Part shown: positions 20,384 through 31,017 of the stretch, in pieces
How positions within the stretch are numbered: the stretch's first letter is position 1
Layout of the letters: every line of letters starts with the position of its first letter
Assembly: GCA_013407085.1 (NCBI GenBank)
Contig: JACCGJ010000269.1
Span: forward strand, 1-64,000
Direction of reading: 5' to 3'
DNA: 64,000 nt
From: Atriophallophorus winterbourni
Taxonomy: Eukaryota; Platyhelminthes; Trematoda; Plagiorchiida; Microphallidae
Notes under the pieces: model-generated
What the model saw: the letters and a program-made list of their open reading frames with translations, nothing else
The model's database searches: none
Told to the model about the DNA's origin: nothing
Position numbers and translations under genes: made by a program

Positions 20384-23300
20384 TCAGTTCAGTTTGCACA
20401 GGACAGTATGTGGCTAACGAGCCAATCGAGCGTCCAGAATTTCTTTCGGTGGAAAGCTGCAGAGAAGCAACCACCACTGCCAAAGCGTTTTTTCTTATTG
20501 TGATTTGGATATCCTCGACGATCGCGCCGCCAAGGGATAAGCCAATCGAGCGTCCAGAATTTCCGTCTGTGGAAAGCTTCAAAGGAGTGCCCACCACTGC
20601 CAAAGTTGGTTCATTTTCCTCTGGTATTCTCGTCGTATGCGAAGGTACGTCCGATGTTTTCCAAGCCGTCCTCTGGTCCCAGAATTTGTAGCTGCGACTG
20701 AGAAAAACGGAAAGGGTTTCTCTTCACCAAGCCGGTGAGAGGTTAGCTATGGAAAATTGGTGCGTACATTTAAAACATGACATTTAAAACGAGGCATTAT
20801 ATAACAGGATTTTTTTTAAATTGTGGTCAAGACCATATAATTTCAAAATGAACAAAAAATGACAATTCTGACGACAGACAACCTGTATATTCACGGGAAA
20901 AAGTCTGGGAAAAGCCCAAGCCACAAGGCATCTAAACCCCTTTTGAATGCACCTATTGATGTGCAAGCTATTAGTTCCTCAGGCAGCTTGTTCCAGAAGC
21001 TTACCACTCTTTCACTGAAAAGTGTTGCCTAAGATTCAGACGGCTGTGGTTTTTCGCGAGCTTCAATGTATGTCCTCTAGTTGAGGGGTTGATCGCTCGA
21101 GAGAACAGGATTTGACAGCCCTCGTCGCCTAAGCCTTTCAGGATTTTGAAAGTTTCTATGAGGTCACCCCGTAGACGCCGACGCCGAAGGGAGAAGAGAC
21201 CTAAAGAAATTAGACGTTCTTCGTAGGGTTTCCCAAACATACCTTCAACCATTTTGGTAGCCAGTCGTTGGACTCTTTCTAATAGTAATATGTCCTTTTG
21301 AAAGAAGGGGCTCCAGGCTTGCACGCAGTATTCTAAATGCGGCCTGACAATCGCCGTATATAAAGGGATAAACACTTCCGGCGTTCTACATGTCAGAACG
21401 GATTTAAGCCTAAAGAGTTCTCCTCTAGCTCGTTGTGCAGCGGTGGCACACTGCGCAGCCCATTTGAAGTCCGCTGTTACGACTATACCCAAATCCTTAA
21501 TCCTCTGAATAGATTGAAAGTCGATCCTACCGTTATTCGCAGTTACTGTAATTCTGTCGACTGCTGCAGACAACAGATGACATTTACTATAGTTCAGAGG
21601 AAGATCCCAATCCTGCGACCATTTAATGACCTTTTCAATATCTCTCAACAAATCACCGTGATCACTGGATCCGGTGAATTTGACATCATCAGCAAACATG
21701 TAGCAGGGACATGACAACTGCGATGCCAGATCATCGATGAAGATCAGAAAAAGTATTGGGCCTAATACTGAACCTTGTGGGACCCCACTGGTAACTGTTG
21801 CGAATTCAGAGTAGTATCGCCTACACGGACCTGGAAGGATCTATCACGAAGAAAACTGGTTATCCAGTCGTGAAGCTTACCAGATATGCCTTTGGCCGAG
21901 AGCTTCATCCCTAGGAACCTGTGACTAACCGAGTCGAACGCCTTACTAAAGTCTAAGACCTCTACCCGTCCGCCTTCATCCAGTGTCTTAGAAACTCGAT
22001 CTAAAAAGCATAAAAGATTTGAGAGACACGACCTTCCTTTAAGAAAGCCATGTTGAACCGTGCTTAATGATGAATTGTGCACGAGGTGGCTGCACAATCG
22101 ATTCCTGATTAGTCTCTCCAAGGTTTTACATAAAACACTAGTCAAGCTTACCGGTCGGAAATTCTTAACTATGTTTGCGCAACCTCCCTTTGGAATGGGT
22201 ACGACAATGGCTTTCTTCCAGTCATCTGGTAGGATGCCTTTGCAGAACGATTCGTTATATAACTCACATAGATGCCCTGCTAGTACCGTAGATATTTCCT
22301 TTACAATTTTAGGATGCACATCGTCGGGTCCGGCGGATTTATTTCCGTCTAGATTCTTTAGGACACGTGCGACATCATCCGTGCAAAAAACTACTTCGCT
22401 TAGTGAGGCACCCATTTCCGTATTAAGAGTTGGGACTGAGTGAATCGCATCCCCGCCATCCATTCTATGAACGCTTCGAAAATAATCCAGCAAAGCTGCT
22501 GCTTTTTCGGGGTCAGAATTGGCTTTCTGGCCATTGTCTAATATTAGGGTACCTATGTGCTCCCTTGTCTTACCCTTAGACTGAACATAACTATAATACT
22601 TCTTAGGGTACTTTTTAGCAGACTTCGCCAGGTAAGTTTCGTAGCATCGCTTAAGCTTTCGTTGTAGCTTTACTGTGTTGTTCCTCGAAGCCTTATAGCA
22701 CGACCAATTTCTATAGGTTGGCAAGGCTGTGTATCTCCGCCAGTGTCTGTCGCGCCTAATAATGTTGCGGCGCACCGCAGGAGTCCACCAAGGTGGCTTG
22801 TTCTTTAGCTGTATAGGTCGGAAAGGACAGTAAAGGTCTTGAAGACTTAAAATATTGCGCTTAATAACCGACCATTTACTTTCGATGTCATTGGTTTCAG
22901 AGAACCAGTCACATCGTAAAGCGGAAAGCCGCACAGCATTCCAGTCAACTCGATTTAGATTACGCCTGTATTTGACTGGTGGCTTATGAAAACAGAGAAT
23001 TGCCTGGAATATTATGGTGAAATGGTCACTTTTCCCTAAAGGTGAGTCGTAAGAGAGGTTTTGGACATCTTTAGGACCTTTAGACAAAAGTAGGTCCAGT
23101 GTAGATGGTGAATGTCCATCTCTGTACCCAGTTTTCTCACTTACGTGCTGATGAAGCGCACTGGAGTGCATCCAATCGAGATATACCTGGGAAATTCTAT
23201 CACAGGTTGTCTGAGTGTCCCAGTCAATACCCGGTAAGTTGAAGTCACCTATTAAATATACTCGTGGGGCAGTTTTGAGCAACCTGGTGAGAAGTTCCCT

Positions 23301-24440
23301 AAGTTCCTGGTCCTCCTCCTCAGAAGCGCCGGGTGCCCTGTATAAGCAGCCTAACGCAAAAGAAAGCTTACCGTCTGTGACGATTGTCGAGACCAGCTGG
23401 ATGCCGAAGGTGGCCATTTTGATGCCAGAGTCTTGGTATTTAATACCATGTTGTATTAGTATTATAGCTCCTCCTCCGCGTCTACCATCTGGTCTATCCG
23501 ATCTGATGGCTGTATATGTCGAAAGAAGATCAACTGGAATAATGTCTGCATCTTGAAGCCAGGTCTCTGATATACCTAGGATCCTAGATTTACTATTGGA
23601 GGCTTTCTGCATTAATTCCAGCCATTTACTACGCACGCTGCAAGCATTTGTTTATAGTATGCTCACAGCATTTCGATGTACTCCGCCTAATTTCGGACAA
23701 CCCTCGGGCGCAAAACCCGAGGTATTACCAAGTTTTTTGGTATGTCCAAATTAGTGCTGTGTGGAGAATCTACGTCGCTGGAAGGTTGTGGCGTAGAGGT
23801 TCTTAATGCAGGAGCGTTGAGCGCATACGAAGCGAGGCTTACGTTTGCTGCATCACAACTTAGCCACGATTCGTCCCCTATATTTTCTACCACCACTTGA
23901 GCGTTCTTGATTGAAATATCCGCTGTTGCTGAGTTATTCAATCGGCGCTTATCAGGGTTGCTCTTCGGTTTTGCTACTTTGCTACCCGAACGCTGGAACG
24001 CAAAATAATTTGCTGAAACTGGGCGGCTATCTGGCACCAATCTATACAAACCATTTGTATTGGTATGTATTTGATCGCCTTTAGAGAGAAACAGGTCTCT
24101 GTCTCTCTGATTTCTGAATTCCACCAAGATTGGCCTTGCTTGGTTTCCTTTCTCATACAGACCGATTCTGTGTACCCGAACTATCTGTAGATTGGGCTTA
24201 AGGTCTGCCAGAAGCAGTAAATTTTGTACGCATTTGCGATCTAAACTGCGTCGTGCTTTAGCCTCCTGTATAAAAGGCTCTTGCTCGTTATGGATCAGAA
24301 TGTTTCTGGTCCTGGTTTTCAAACTTTTCTCGGGAAAAGTGCCTTTTTTCTGCAACGCTCGCAATTCGCTTCGGATTGAAGCCAATTGCGAGTTAATCGT
24401 CGCTAAATTATCGAGACGCGGCTCGGTTTTCTTGCACATC
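20384..24440 (-). mobile_element. LINE D1, nearly complete CR1/Jockey-group element
   Basis: Minus-strand LINE with ORF1 (~24460-23687), ORF2 (~23700-20870) and a ~600 bp 3' UTR ending in (CTGAA)n at 20384-20395. The 3' UTR contains two tandem versions of a module with CGAGCGTCCAGAATTTC (20428 and 20547) and a CTCTCACC/GGTGAAGAG hairpin (20719-20743). It is inserted against the truncated edge of Gypsy1. Judged against D2, only two one-base deletions and one 6 bp deletion damage ORF2. Confidence 0.88.
20870..23700 (-). pseudogene. LINE D1 ORF2: endonuclease and RT, two 1-bp deletions
   Basis: Endonuclease motifs are all present: YTNACSVRSK-type start, ISETWLQDAD, a GRRGGGAIIL block, CLYRAPG, LIGDFNLPGIDWD, STLDLLLS and GKSDH. 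RT has SAGPDDVHPKI, NFRPVSLTS, QHGFLKGRSCLSNL, a DFSKAFDSVSH motif (two codons shorter before it than in D2) and intact CYMFADDVKF. One base is missing at about 21810 (ACTCT against ACCTCT in D2), shifting frame before VPQG. Another T is missing near 21025, truncating the WNKLPEEL C-terminus. Either recent decay or sequencing error in short runs. Confidence 0.88.
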
Positions 24441-24460
24441 GTACACATTGATAACCTGAT
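23687..24460 (-). CDS. LINE D1 ORF1, RNA-binding-type protein
   Basis: An open minus-strand frame. A CTMCKK start is followed by a helical segment with leucine spacing (LATINSQLASIRSELRALQ), likely a coiled coil. A central RRM-like region has IVRVHRIGL and RPILVEFRNQRDRDLFL, resembling LINE ORF1p RNA-binding domains, and a serine/proline-rich tail follows. The frame extends upstream to 24535, but that part is the 3' end of another element, so the true start is probably an ATG near 24450. D5' (49065-49220) and D2 (38555-38780) are fragments of the same ORF. Confidence 0.65.
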   Translation of the reverse strand: MRLSMCTMCKKTEPRLDNLATINSQLASIRSELRALQKKGTFPEKSLKTRTRNILIHNEQEPFIQEAKARRSLDRKCVQNLLLLADLKPNLQIVRVHRIGLYEKGNQARPILVEFRNQRDRDLFLSKGDQIHTNTNGLYRLVPDSRPVSANYFAFQRSGSKVAKPKSNPDKRRLNNSATADISIKNAQVVVENIGDESWLSCDAANVSLASYALNAPALRTSTPQPSSDVDSPHSTNLDIPKNLVIPRVLRPRVVRN

Positions 24461-24520
24461 CATGTTTTGCATGCCTTGGTTTACCAAGAATATAGTATTA
24501 TTATTTTTATTATAACTTGC
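24440..24520 (+). mobile_element. LINE B 3'-terminal scrap with hairpin and (ATT)n tail
   Basis: CTGATCATGTTTTGCATGCC, a CTTGG-TTTA-CCAAG hairpin and an ATTATTATT-type tail match the extreme 3' end of the LINE B copies at 45258 and 61178. Only the last ~80 bp remain. Confidence 0.7.
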
Positions 24521-24551
24521 CTGGTGCCGAAACACTAATTAATTGTTTTAG

Positions 24552-24690
24552 ATTACTGACCCAGAATATTTCTTCCCTTTTCGGTAATTCACTGCTTGCT
24601 CCATCTACGACGAGCAATTATACCCCTGAAGAAATAACACGGGTCAAATACATTGCTAGCAATAATCCGAGTGGACCACACAAGGATTTC
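24552..24690 (+). CDS. Candidate host exon, gene unknown
   Basis: A 139 bp open segment lies between a good acceptor (TTAATTGTTTTAG, ending 24551) and a consensus donor (GTAAGT, 24691-24696). In the open frame, 46 codons follow one phase base and include a STTSNYTPEEITRVKYIASN stretch followed by NPSGPHKDF, with ordinary protein-like composition. It matches no transposon protein I know and sits between a LINE B tail and Gypsy2. I do not recognise the protein and see no flanking exon in the window, which is expected if the introns are packed with retroelements. It could still be chance. Confidence 0.45.
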
Positions 24691-24697
24691 GTAAGTC

Positions 24698-24832
24698 TGT
24701 TGTTGACATAGTGTATTCTTCTCTTGCATAAATATAATTATATATATTTATTCATAATTTCATACGCTTATAATAATTCACAACACATATAACAATTCTC
24801 ATTAACGTAACGCCCGGCTTATCCGCTACAAA
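24698..24832 (+). repeat. Gypsy2 5' LTR (left edge uncertain)
   Basis: AT-rich sequence ending TTATCCGCTACA at 24832, the same LTR end as in Gypsy3. It is followed by TGGTGAGCCCGT (24836-24847), the same primer-binding site. No 3' LTR of this element is present for comparison, so the start at TG 24698 is only a guess. Confidence 0.5.
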
Positions 24833-27103
24833 CTGGTGAGCCCGTTTTTAAATTTTTTATCTTCATTTTGTATTCATTATGTCGCCCGACGACGAAGCCG
24901 CCATTAACTCTAATGTCAGATTGCCCTTTTTCGGTATGTCAAACCCGAGAGTGTGGTTTGTTTTGGTCGAAGCTCATTTCGAGAGCTATCGTATCAAATC
25001 ACGAGACATGAAGTTTGCTATGGTCACCGCCAACCTTCCTACGGAGGTTGCATCCGAAGTGATCGACGTCTTAGATCCGAAACCATTAGATCATCCCTAC
25101 GACAAACTGGAGGCTGCCATTCTACAACGCTTCGGCAGGTCCAACGCAGCTCGCATGCAACAACGTCTCCAGATAACAGAGTTGGGCGATCGAAAACCTT
25201 CGCAACTGTTGCGGCATATGCGCACGCTCTTACACTGTCAATACAGACGACGTATCAACAGCGTAAACCTCAACAACTGAAACGTCGTTCCCAAAACAAC
25301 CGCGCAAACGCTTCGCGCCAGGCTGCCAACACAGGCTTCTGCAAGTACCATAAACAGTTTGGTGCTAACGCCAAGCACTGTGTGCAGCGCTGTTTCTTCC
25401 CCAACGCCAGTCAAGCTAAAGCGGGAAAAGAGTAGGCCGGCCAGTAATCGCAACGGCTGCAGCTGGCCACACCGTAAGTCGCCTATTCTATATTGATGAG
25501 ACCCAACAGGTCTACGTTTCCTAATTGACACAGGAGCGGAGGTGAGTGTCATTCCACCTCATAGTGCAAGCACCTGCATGGACCCAACTGGCGTCAATCT
25601 ACAAGCGGCTAATGGCACACGCATCAAAACGTATGGTCAGCGGCTCCTTCTGCCAAACCTTGGTTTGTGCAGAAATCTTTCATGGACATTCATCGTCGTC
25701 GACGTTCGACAGCCGATCATCGGAGCCGACCTTTTAACAGAGTTCGGGCTAATAGTCGACGTTCAGCGCAAACAACTGTTGGACAACAAATCCGCAGTAC
25801 GCGTCACTGGGAAAGCGACATCGATCAATTCGATCGGACTGAAACTCGCCCTACCAGACGACTAGTTTGCAACGCTGCTTCAAGACTACCCGGCTATCAG
25901 CCAGCCATTGCGCTGCACGCCAGACATCCAACACGTTATTGCTCACCACATCCTCACGACCAGCCCGCCGACGAACGCAAGATCGCGACGATTGTCCCCT
26001 GGCAAGCACACCGCTGCCAAAGCGGAGTTCGAGCAACTGTTACAACTTGGGATAATTCGACCCTCTAATAGCCCATGGTCATCGCCTTTACATATGGTTT
26101 CAAAAACATCAGGCGACTGGAGACCATGTGGTGACTACAGAGGACACAACAAGCTCACAGTGCCCGACAGGTATCCCATACCTCACATCCAGGATTTCTC
26201 CCTGAGCGCCTGCGGCAAGAAGATTTTTTCCAAAATCGATCTTGTGCGCGCCTATCATCAAATCCCAGTAGCAGACGCCGACGTTCCGAAGACTGCTGTC
26301 ACTACACCTTTCGGTCTCTACGAATTCCTTTGCATGCCGTTTGGACTCAGAAACGCCGCTCAAACTTTCAGCGCTTCATCGATCAAGTCAGGCGAGGTCT
26401 GCCTTTCACCTTCACGTACATCGATGATATTCTTGTCGCTAGTGAAAGCCACGAGCAGCATATGGATCACCTTCGACTGGTTTTTAAACGTCTTCAGGAA
26501 TACAACGTCGTAATCAACCCGGCCAAATGCCAATTCGGCCGACCGGCCCTAGAAATCCTTGGACATACAATCGATTCTCGTGGAATCACTGCCATTCCGC
26601 AGAAAATCTCGGCGATTGAAGACTACCCAACTCCAACTTCTCTTCGCCAGCTGAGTCCCTTCATTGGATTCATCAATTTCTACGGCAGATTTATACCAAA
26701 CTGCGCGGACAAATGCAGACCGTTAACTGATCTTTTGCGGGGAAATCCAGAGAAGTTCAACATGACAACGGAAGCTATCGCCACGTTCGAATTAGTCGAA
26801 GCATCCCTAAGCACGCTCACTTCGCTGGCTCATCTCTCCACGGACAGCATAGTGAAGCTTGTGCTCAAAACAGACGCTTCTCAAGTGGCTGTTGGTGCCG
26901 TTCTACAACAAGTCATTGACGACGAGTGCGCACCACTCTTCTTCTTTTCACGAAAGCTGCAACCGGCTCAAATCAGGTATTTTACCTTCAGCCGAGAACT
27001 AATTGCGATGTACTTCGCAGTAAAGCACTTTCGACACATCCTGGAAGGACGTCAATTCACCATCTACATGGACCACAAGCCCTTGGTCCACGCCACAAGT
27101 CAC
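24833..27103 (+). pseudogene. Gypsy2: Ty3/Gypsy gag-pol, frame-broken, 3'-truncated
   Basis: After the primer site, gag opens at ATG 24879 and is similar to Gypsy3 gag (SNPRVWF, NLPTEVASEVID, LGDRKPSQLLRHMR). The frame breaks before 25280. A CHCC box (FCKYHKQFGANAKHC) sits near 25340 in another frame. Protease [13 protein letters not shown] is near 25520. RT has [15 protein letters not shown] and FGLRNAAQ, then after another shift YIDDILVAS (~26420). RNase H has [14 protein letters not shown] and stops at MDHKPL near 27090, where the element is cut off. No integrase or 3' LTR remains. Confidence 0.88.
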
Positions 27104-27305
27104 TGAAGCAACTGACCTGCAATCCCTAGAGAACATAATTTGCGGAGCAAGATTCGATGGTTGACTCTGTCGAAAGCTTTCGAGAAATCTAAGTATACTA
27201 AGTGAATCTCACGACCTTTGTCGACTTCGGATGTCCAGTGGTCACGTGCAAACATCAGGTTTGTCACACATGATCTTCGGGGAAGAAAACCGTGTTGCAA
27301 ATCAG
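27104..27305 (-). pseudogene. LINE RT fragment
   Basis: Minus-strand frame with QHGFLPRRSCVTNL and LDFSKAFDRVNHRILLRKL: RT domains 2 to 3 of a CR1/Jockey-group LINE, cut at both ends. The motifs resemble LINE E more than D or F. Confidence 0.75.
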
Positions 27306-27329
27306 AAGGTGTATTCCTTCAATGTACTG

Positions 27330-28222
27330 GATCATTGAGTCACTGATAATAGAGTCCATGAGTTCCGTAGAATTAGACACAACTTAATACTGTTCTTTAG
27401 AATAATATCTTCTGATAATATAGATATAAATTCGTCTATTCGCTTCCGACAAGGTTCTAGATATAACTTAAGAAATCAAGATAATCTAGTGGAATTACCT
27501 AGATCCCGTACGAAAGTAAGAAGTAACTTCTACCTAAATAAATACGCTAAACTCTGGAATATTCTTCCGAAAAACATAAGACTTTGTACCTCACTATGTG
27601 ATTTTAAATCACATCTGAATTCATTTCTCACAGTTGAAAAACTAATGAAACTTCTCAACTTAGATGTCTCATTAGATGGACTATACAATCATGGCATTGC
27701 TGGATATTAACAGCGATATCAGTTTTTCAACTTTCACCGTGAACAGTTACTCCGTCTCTTAGTATCTATTTTCCAGATCACCTCTTTACATCCATATGAA
27801 GAATTCCGGTTCACAAACGAGTCAACACTGGGACGCCAAATCTTCTACGAATACCCACGAAAAGAGACTTACCATTTGGAACATATATTCGACAATAATA
27901 ATGTGTTCCAACTAAACATTTTTGTAGGTTCTCTCTCTTCGACATTCCTCGCATCTTCGATGTTCCGGTCCATAGTTCTTCAATATTCTTCGTATCATTT
28001 TCCCCTCACCCGATTTTCTTTTCATACAATAACTGCTCATATATTGAATTTCTGTAAAACTGATTGATTATCATTTACCTGAACTATTTTAACGAACGAA
28101 AAATTATCAGCACGTATGACCTTGAAAATGTTAATAATTATTGCCCATTTTTATGCTTTATGTATACAAACAACTTTGATAATTATCGGTCATGCTTAGC
28201 ATGCCTTGGATTTCCAAGAATA
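27330..28222 (+). mobile_element. LINE B-related 3' end
   Basis: The frame ending at 27710 gives RTKVRSNFYLNKYAKLWNIL and a GLYNHGIAGY terminus, a diverged version of the LINE B C-terminus (compare YAHLWNSL and FCHGIPGY near 43740-43910). About 500 bp of AT-rich 3' UTR follow and end in the LINE B-type terminal hairpin, CCTTGGATTTCCAAG at ~28201-28215. Confidence 0.7.
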
Positions 28223-28740
28223 ATGTTATCGGTCGGTATTTAGACACGAGAGATCGAGAGCCGCTTTTATAGATGGGAGAGATAGATCCACACTTCCAGT
28301 CAAGTGGGACACAGCCGTTAGCAAAAAGGGGCGTGAAAAGGTTAGCCAGGGGATAACAGAGAGAGGAGGCACATTTGCGTAGGGTTCGGGAATGCAAACC
28401 GTCTCGTCCAGCGGAACTGGTGGGCCGTAAGTCTTTTAGTTTACGGCAAAAGAGCACGTTAGTCTGTACTGGTAAGCGTGTTCGTCATCGCGAAGTAGCG
28501 AATCGACTTCGTTTCGAAGCTTTCGATAGCGCTCCCTGTTTGTAGGAGTTGGCATACTGAGATAGGTAGCCCATTCAATATTTCTTTCACGCATCCATTT
28601 TCGAGTGCGACTACGAATTGGAGTAAAACCTCGACTTTTGATAGAAACTTCTTTGGTAACGGTGCATAAGCTGTGCAGATGCTGTAAGCGGGTCGAAAAA
28701 TGAAGCCAGGCATCTTTCGCCGAAGTTGATGAGTTAATAA
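28223..28740 (-). pseudogene. LINE linker and RT start fragment
   Basis: Read on the minus strand: RTRKWMRERN and a RYRKLRNEVDSLL stretch (EN-RT linker) near 28600-28480, then SSAGRDGLHSRTLRK and W..GSISPIYKSGSRS, RT domains 0-1, down to about 28230. Frames shift within it. It is bounded by LINE B tails on both sides. Confidence 0.65.
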
Positions 28741-28857
28741 TCTAATCTTGTTCATCAATGTTAATGTTGAGAGAGGCGTAGTTTGTCCGTTTACAGGAAT
28801 ATATAGAGCGTGCATTCACCTTATCAGCCCAGTAAACTAGGTCGAAGTGGAGGAAGA

Positions 28858-30589
28858 CATAATAAAAATAATATATATTCTTGGACATCCAAGGCATGTA
28901 ATACATGATCAGTTTATCAAAATTGGGACAGCAAAAGAAAATACAACAGTGCAAACGACCGAAGTGAGCGGGATTTTTAAACATTTTTTTCCGTTCAATA
29001 ATGGGAACGAATATACAGTAAGTAAGAAAAAATCCTAATGTCTAATAACAATAAGGTTTCATTTAAATTTTGTCAGAATTTACGAATTGCAAGGATGGGA
29101 AAACATGGAGAACATAAATGGAAGGTAATTATGGAAAAAGTGGAGTGTATTGTATTAAATTGTCATAAAAAAAATTGATAAATTATATATGCATCAATTC
29201 ATGTTTTTTACGGAAAGATTGGTTGAGAAGATGGAAAAGAAAACATAAATCTATCAGAATAAGAGAAGCTGAGAAATTCTGGGGGATAAGAGAGGGTGTG
29301 GGGTAATAGCATGGGAGTAGGGTTCGCTGTGTACTCCAATACTCTTGAAGAATTGTCGACGAATCGAACCAAAATGTGTTCACCAGCCGGGTTTTCGTTA
29401 TCTGCAGGAGAGTGAATCGCAAATGGAACAAATCTCGGGCGGATAGATTTCGAGCCTGTTTCAGTGATGGTTCGGTTCGATGAAGGATATTCTCTTCACC
29501 ATCATGGTGAGAGGTCATCAAAGTAAAATAGTTCATTATTAAAAAAATAGGAATGTACAATTAAAACATAATGATTTTCAAGTTTATTTTACTTTTTTTA
29601 TTTTTTCGTAGATTTCATTGTTTTGCATGTTTGGATAAAAATGTGACATTTATAAGTCTTATGAAATAAAAGACAGATATATACATAATGGTGTGTAGAA
29701 AATGTCGTGGAAGGCAATGTGACAAATAGAATAGTGTGATACAAGTCCTAAACTATGACGAGACATGCATAGACCCTATGTAACCTGACACTACAGCAGC
29801 GTTATAAATAGATAATCAGAAATATAATTTTTTAGTTGTTTCGAAATTGTTTTAGAGAGACATTTGTTTACGAAAGAAACCTGAATTGAAACAATAAGGA
29901 TAACTATGTTTAAACAAGAGGGGGGTAAGATAAGCCTAAAGAGATACAATAAGTAACGATACATATAAAACTAATCCCAGGGTTTGATGTATGTATGAAA
30001 GCACAAGCCTGATCCAGGCAAAGTGATGCACAGTCAGAGACTGCACACGGGCTAAGATACTGTCAGATTGTCCATGCCTAGACAGATATGAGGGGTGGAA
30101 TAGAAATAGATGTAACATACACAGACACTAAGTAACCTGACACCTAATAATACCATGTATTTCGGACATTGTGAACAGTTCTATACGTGTGCTAATGTCC
30201 AAAATACATACAACTGGTTCAATAACCAGGAATACCGTGACAAAATATGTTGCCTATAGAAGTGTTTATTTTGAGAATTTCGCATAGCGATGGAGCAGTA
30301 AGAGAATATACGAGTGTTTTAAATTTACCTGTAGATGTGCACATGCGAAAATGGAGTGGGAGAGAATTCTAAAGATGTGCATACCTAATTAAAAAAAGTT
30401 TTGTCGAATTTTAGTGCGAGTAAGCGGAATATGTAATAGCCTCATTCGACTACGTCGTACAGAGCGATTGTAATCTTGGAAGCGCATGGTAGATCTAAGC
30501 TTAACTTGGTGCTCTGTGATGATTCGGAAGAAAAGAAAAAGATTAAGGCGAATTCTGCGAAACCATAGCGGGTCAATGTCTAGTAGATT
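28858..30589 (-). mobile_element. LINE B 3' half, downstream of Gypsy3
   Basis: Minus-strand 3' part of a LINE B copy: the C-terminus of ORF2 (30589 to ~30160), then a ~1.3 kb 3' UTR. The UTR contains a family A half copy (29989-30092), the CTCTCACC/GGTGAAGAG hairpin (29491-29515), a CTTGG/CCAAG terminal hairpin and an AT trinucleotide tail near 28860-28900. It is colinear with the plus copies at 43500-45293 and 58385-61222. Gypsy3 separates it from the rest of ORF2 at 35405-36886. Confidence 0.85.
29989..30092 (+). repeat. Family A half copy inside LINE B 3' UTR
   Basis: GTATGTATGAAAGCACAAGC through GCCTAGACAGATATGAGG. The same half, at the same place relative to the surrounding LINE sequence, occurs at 44038-44142 and 59125-59228, so it was copied as part of LINE B. 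Confidence 0.88.
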
Positions 30590-30950
30590 TGTAGCACTTG
30601 TATATTATTTATTCTTAATCAATTCTGACAATATTTTTCATTGTATTATTGTACCGTATCTTGCATTTTGTTTTAATGTTTTGATACACAACATACACTT
30701 TTTCGAACTCGACTCGTGCTTCTGATTTCGCGTGCTTGTGGATTCGGTTGATTGGACTCGATGTTAACATTCTGTTGCGACTAACAATCTCGACATCAAT
30801 TTCAGCATTCGTTGGAATTTATTTTCCTTCAAGAATATTTCTCGAGCAAAAGAAGGATATTGTAACGGATTTGTATTCTCTGAACATTTCGTGAGTTACA
30901 GCTATTTTCTGTAATTTCTGCGTTCTTATTTTGAGTATTTATCCGCTACA
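30590..30950 (+). repeat. Gypsy3 5' LTR
   Basis: A 361 bp repeat starting TGTAGC and ending GCTACA, an inverted terminal hexamer. It matches the 3' LTR at 35043-35404 except for one single-base indel and one substitution. GATT at 30586-30589 and 35405-35408 is the 4 bp target duplication. The primer-binding site TGGTGAGCCCGT follows at 30955-30966; it is one mismatch from what I expect for tRNA-Trp. Confidence 0.95.
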
Positions 30951-31017
30951 TATTTGGTGAGCCCGTTTCATCTATATCTATATACATTTTTTTGCTCTGA
31001 ACTCCCTGAATTTTACG

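Noticed and set aside
20428..20610. Hammerhead or HDV-like ribozyme in the LINE 3' module
   Set aside because: The GGTGG/CCACC stem is there, but I could not find the CTGATGA and GAAA cores of a hammerhead or a convincing double pseudoknot.
29183..29560. Open frames inside LINE B 3' UTRs (also 44593-44793 and 59709-60077)
   Set aside because: Frames are not conserved among the three copies and begin in the hairpin region; treated as UTR.
30590..30612. 5 bp target duplication for Gypsy3
   Set aside because: Only GATT (4 bp) matches on both sides and against the empty-site paralogs; the fifth base differs.
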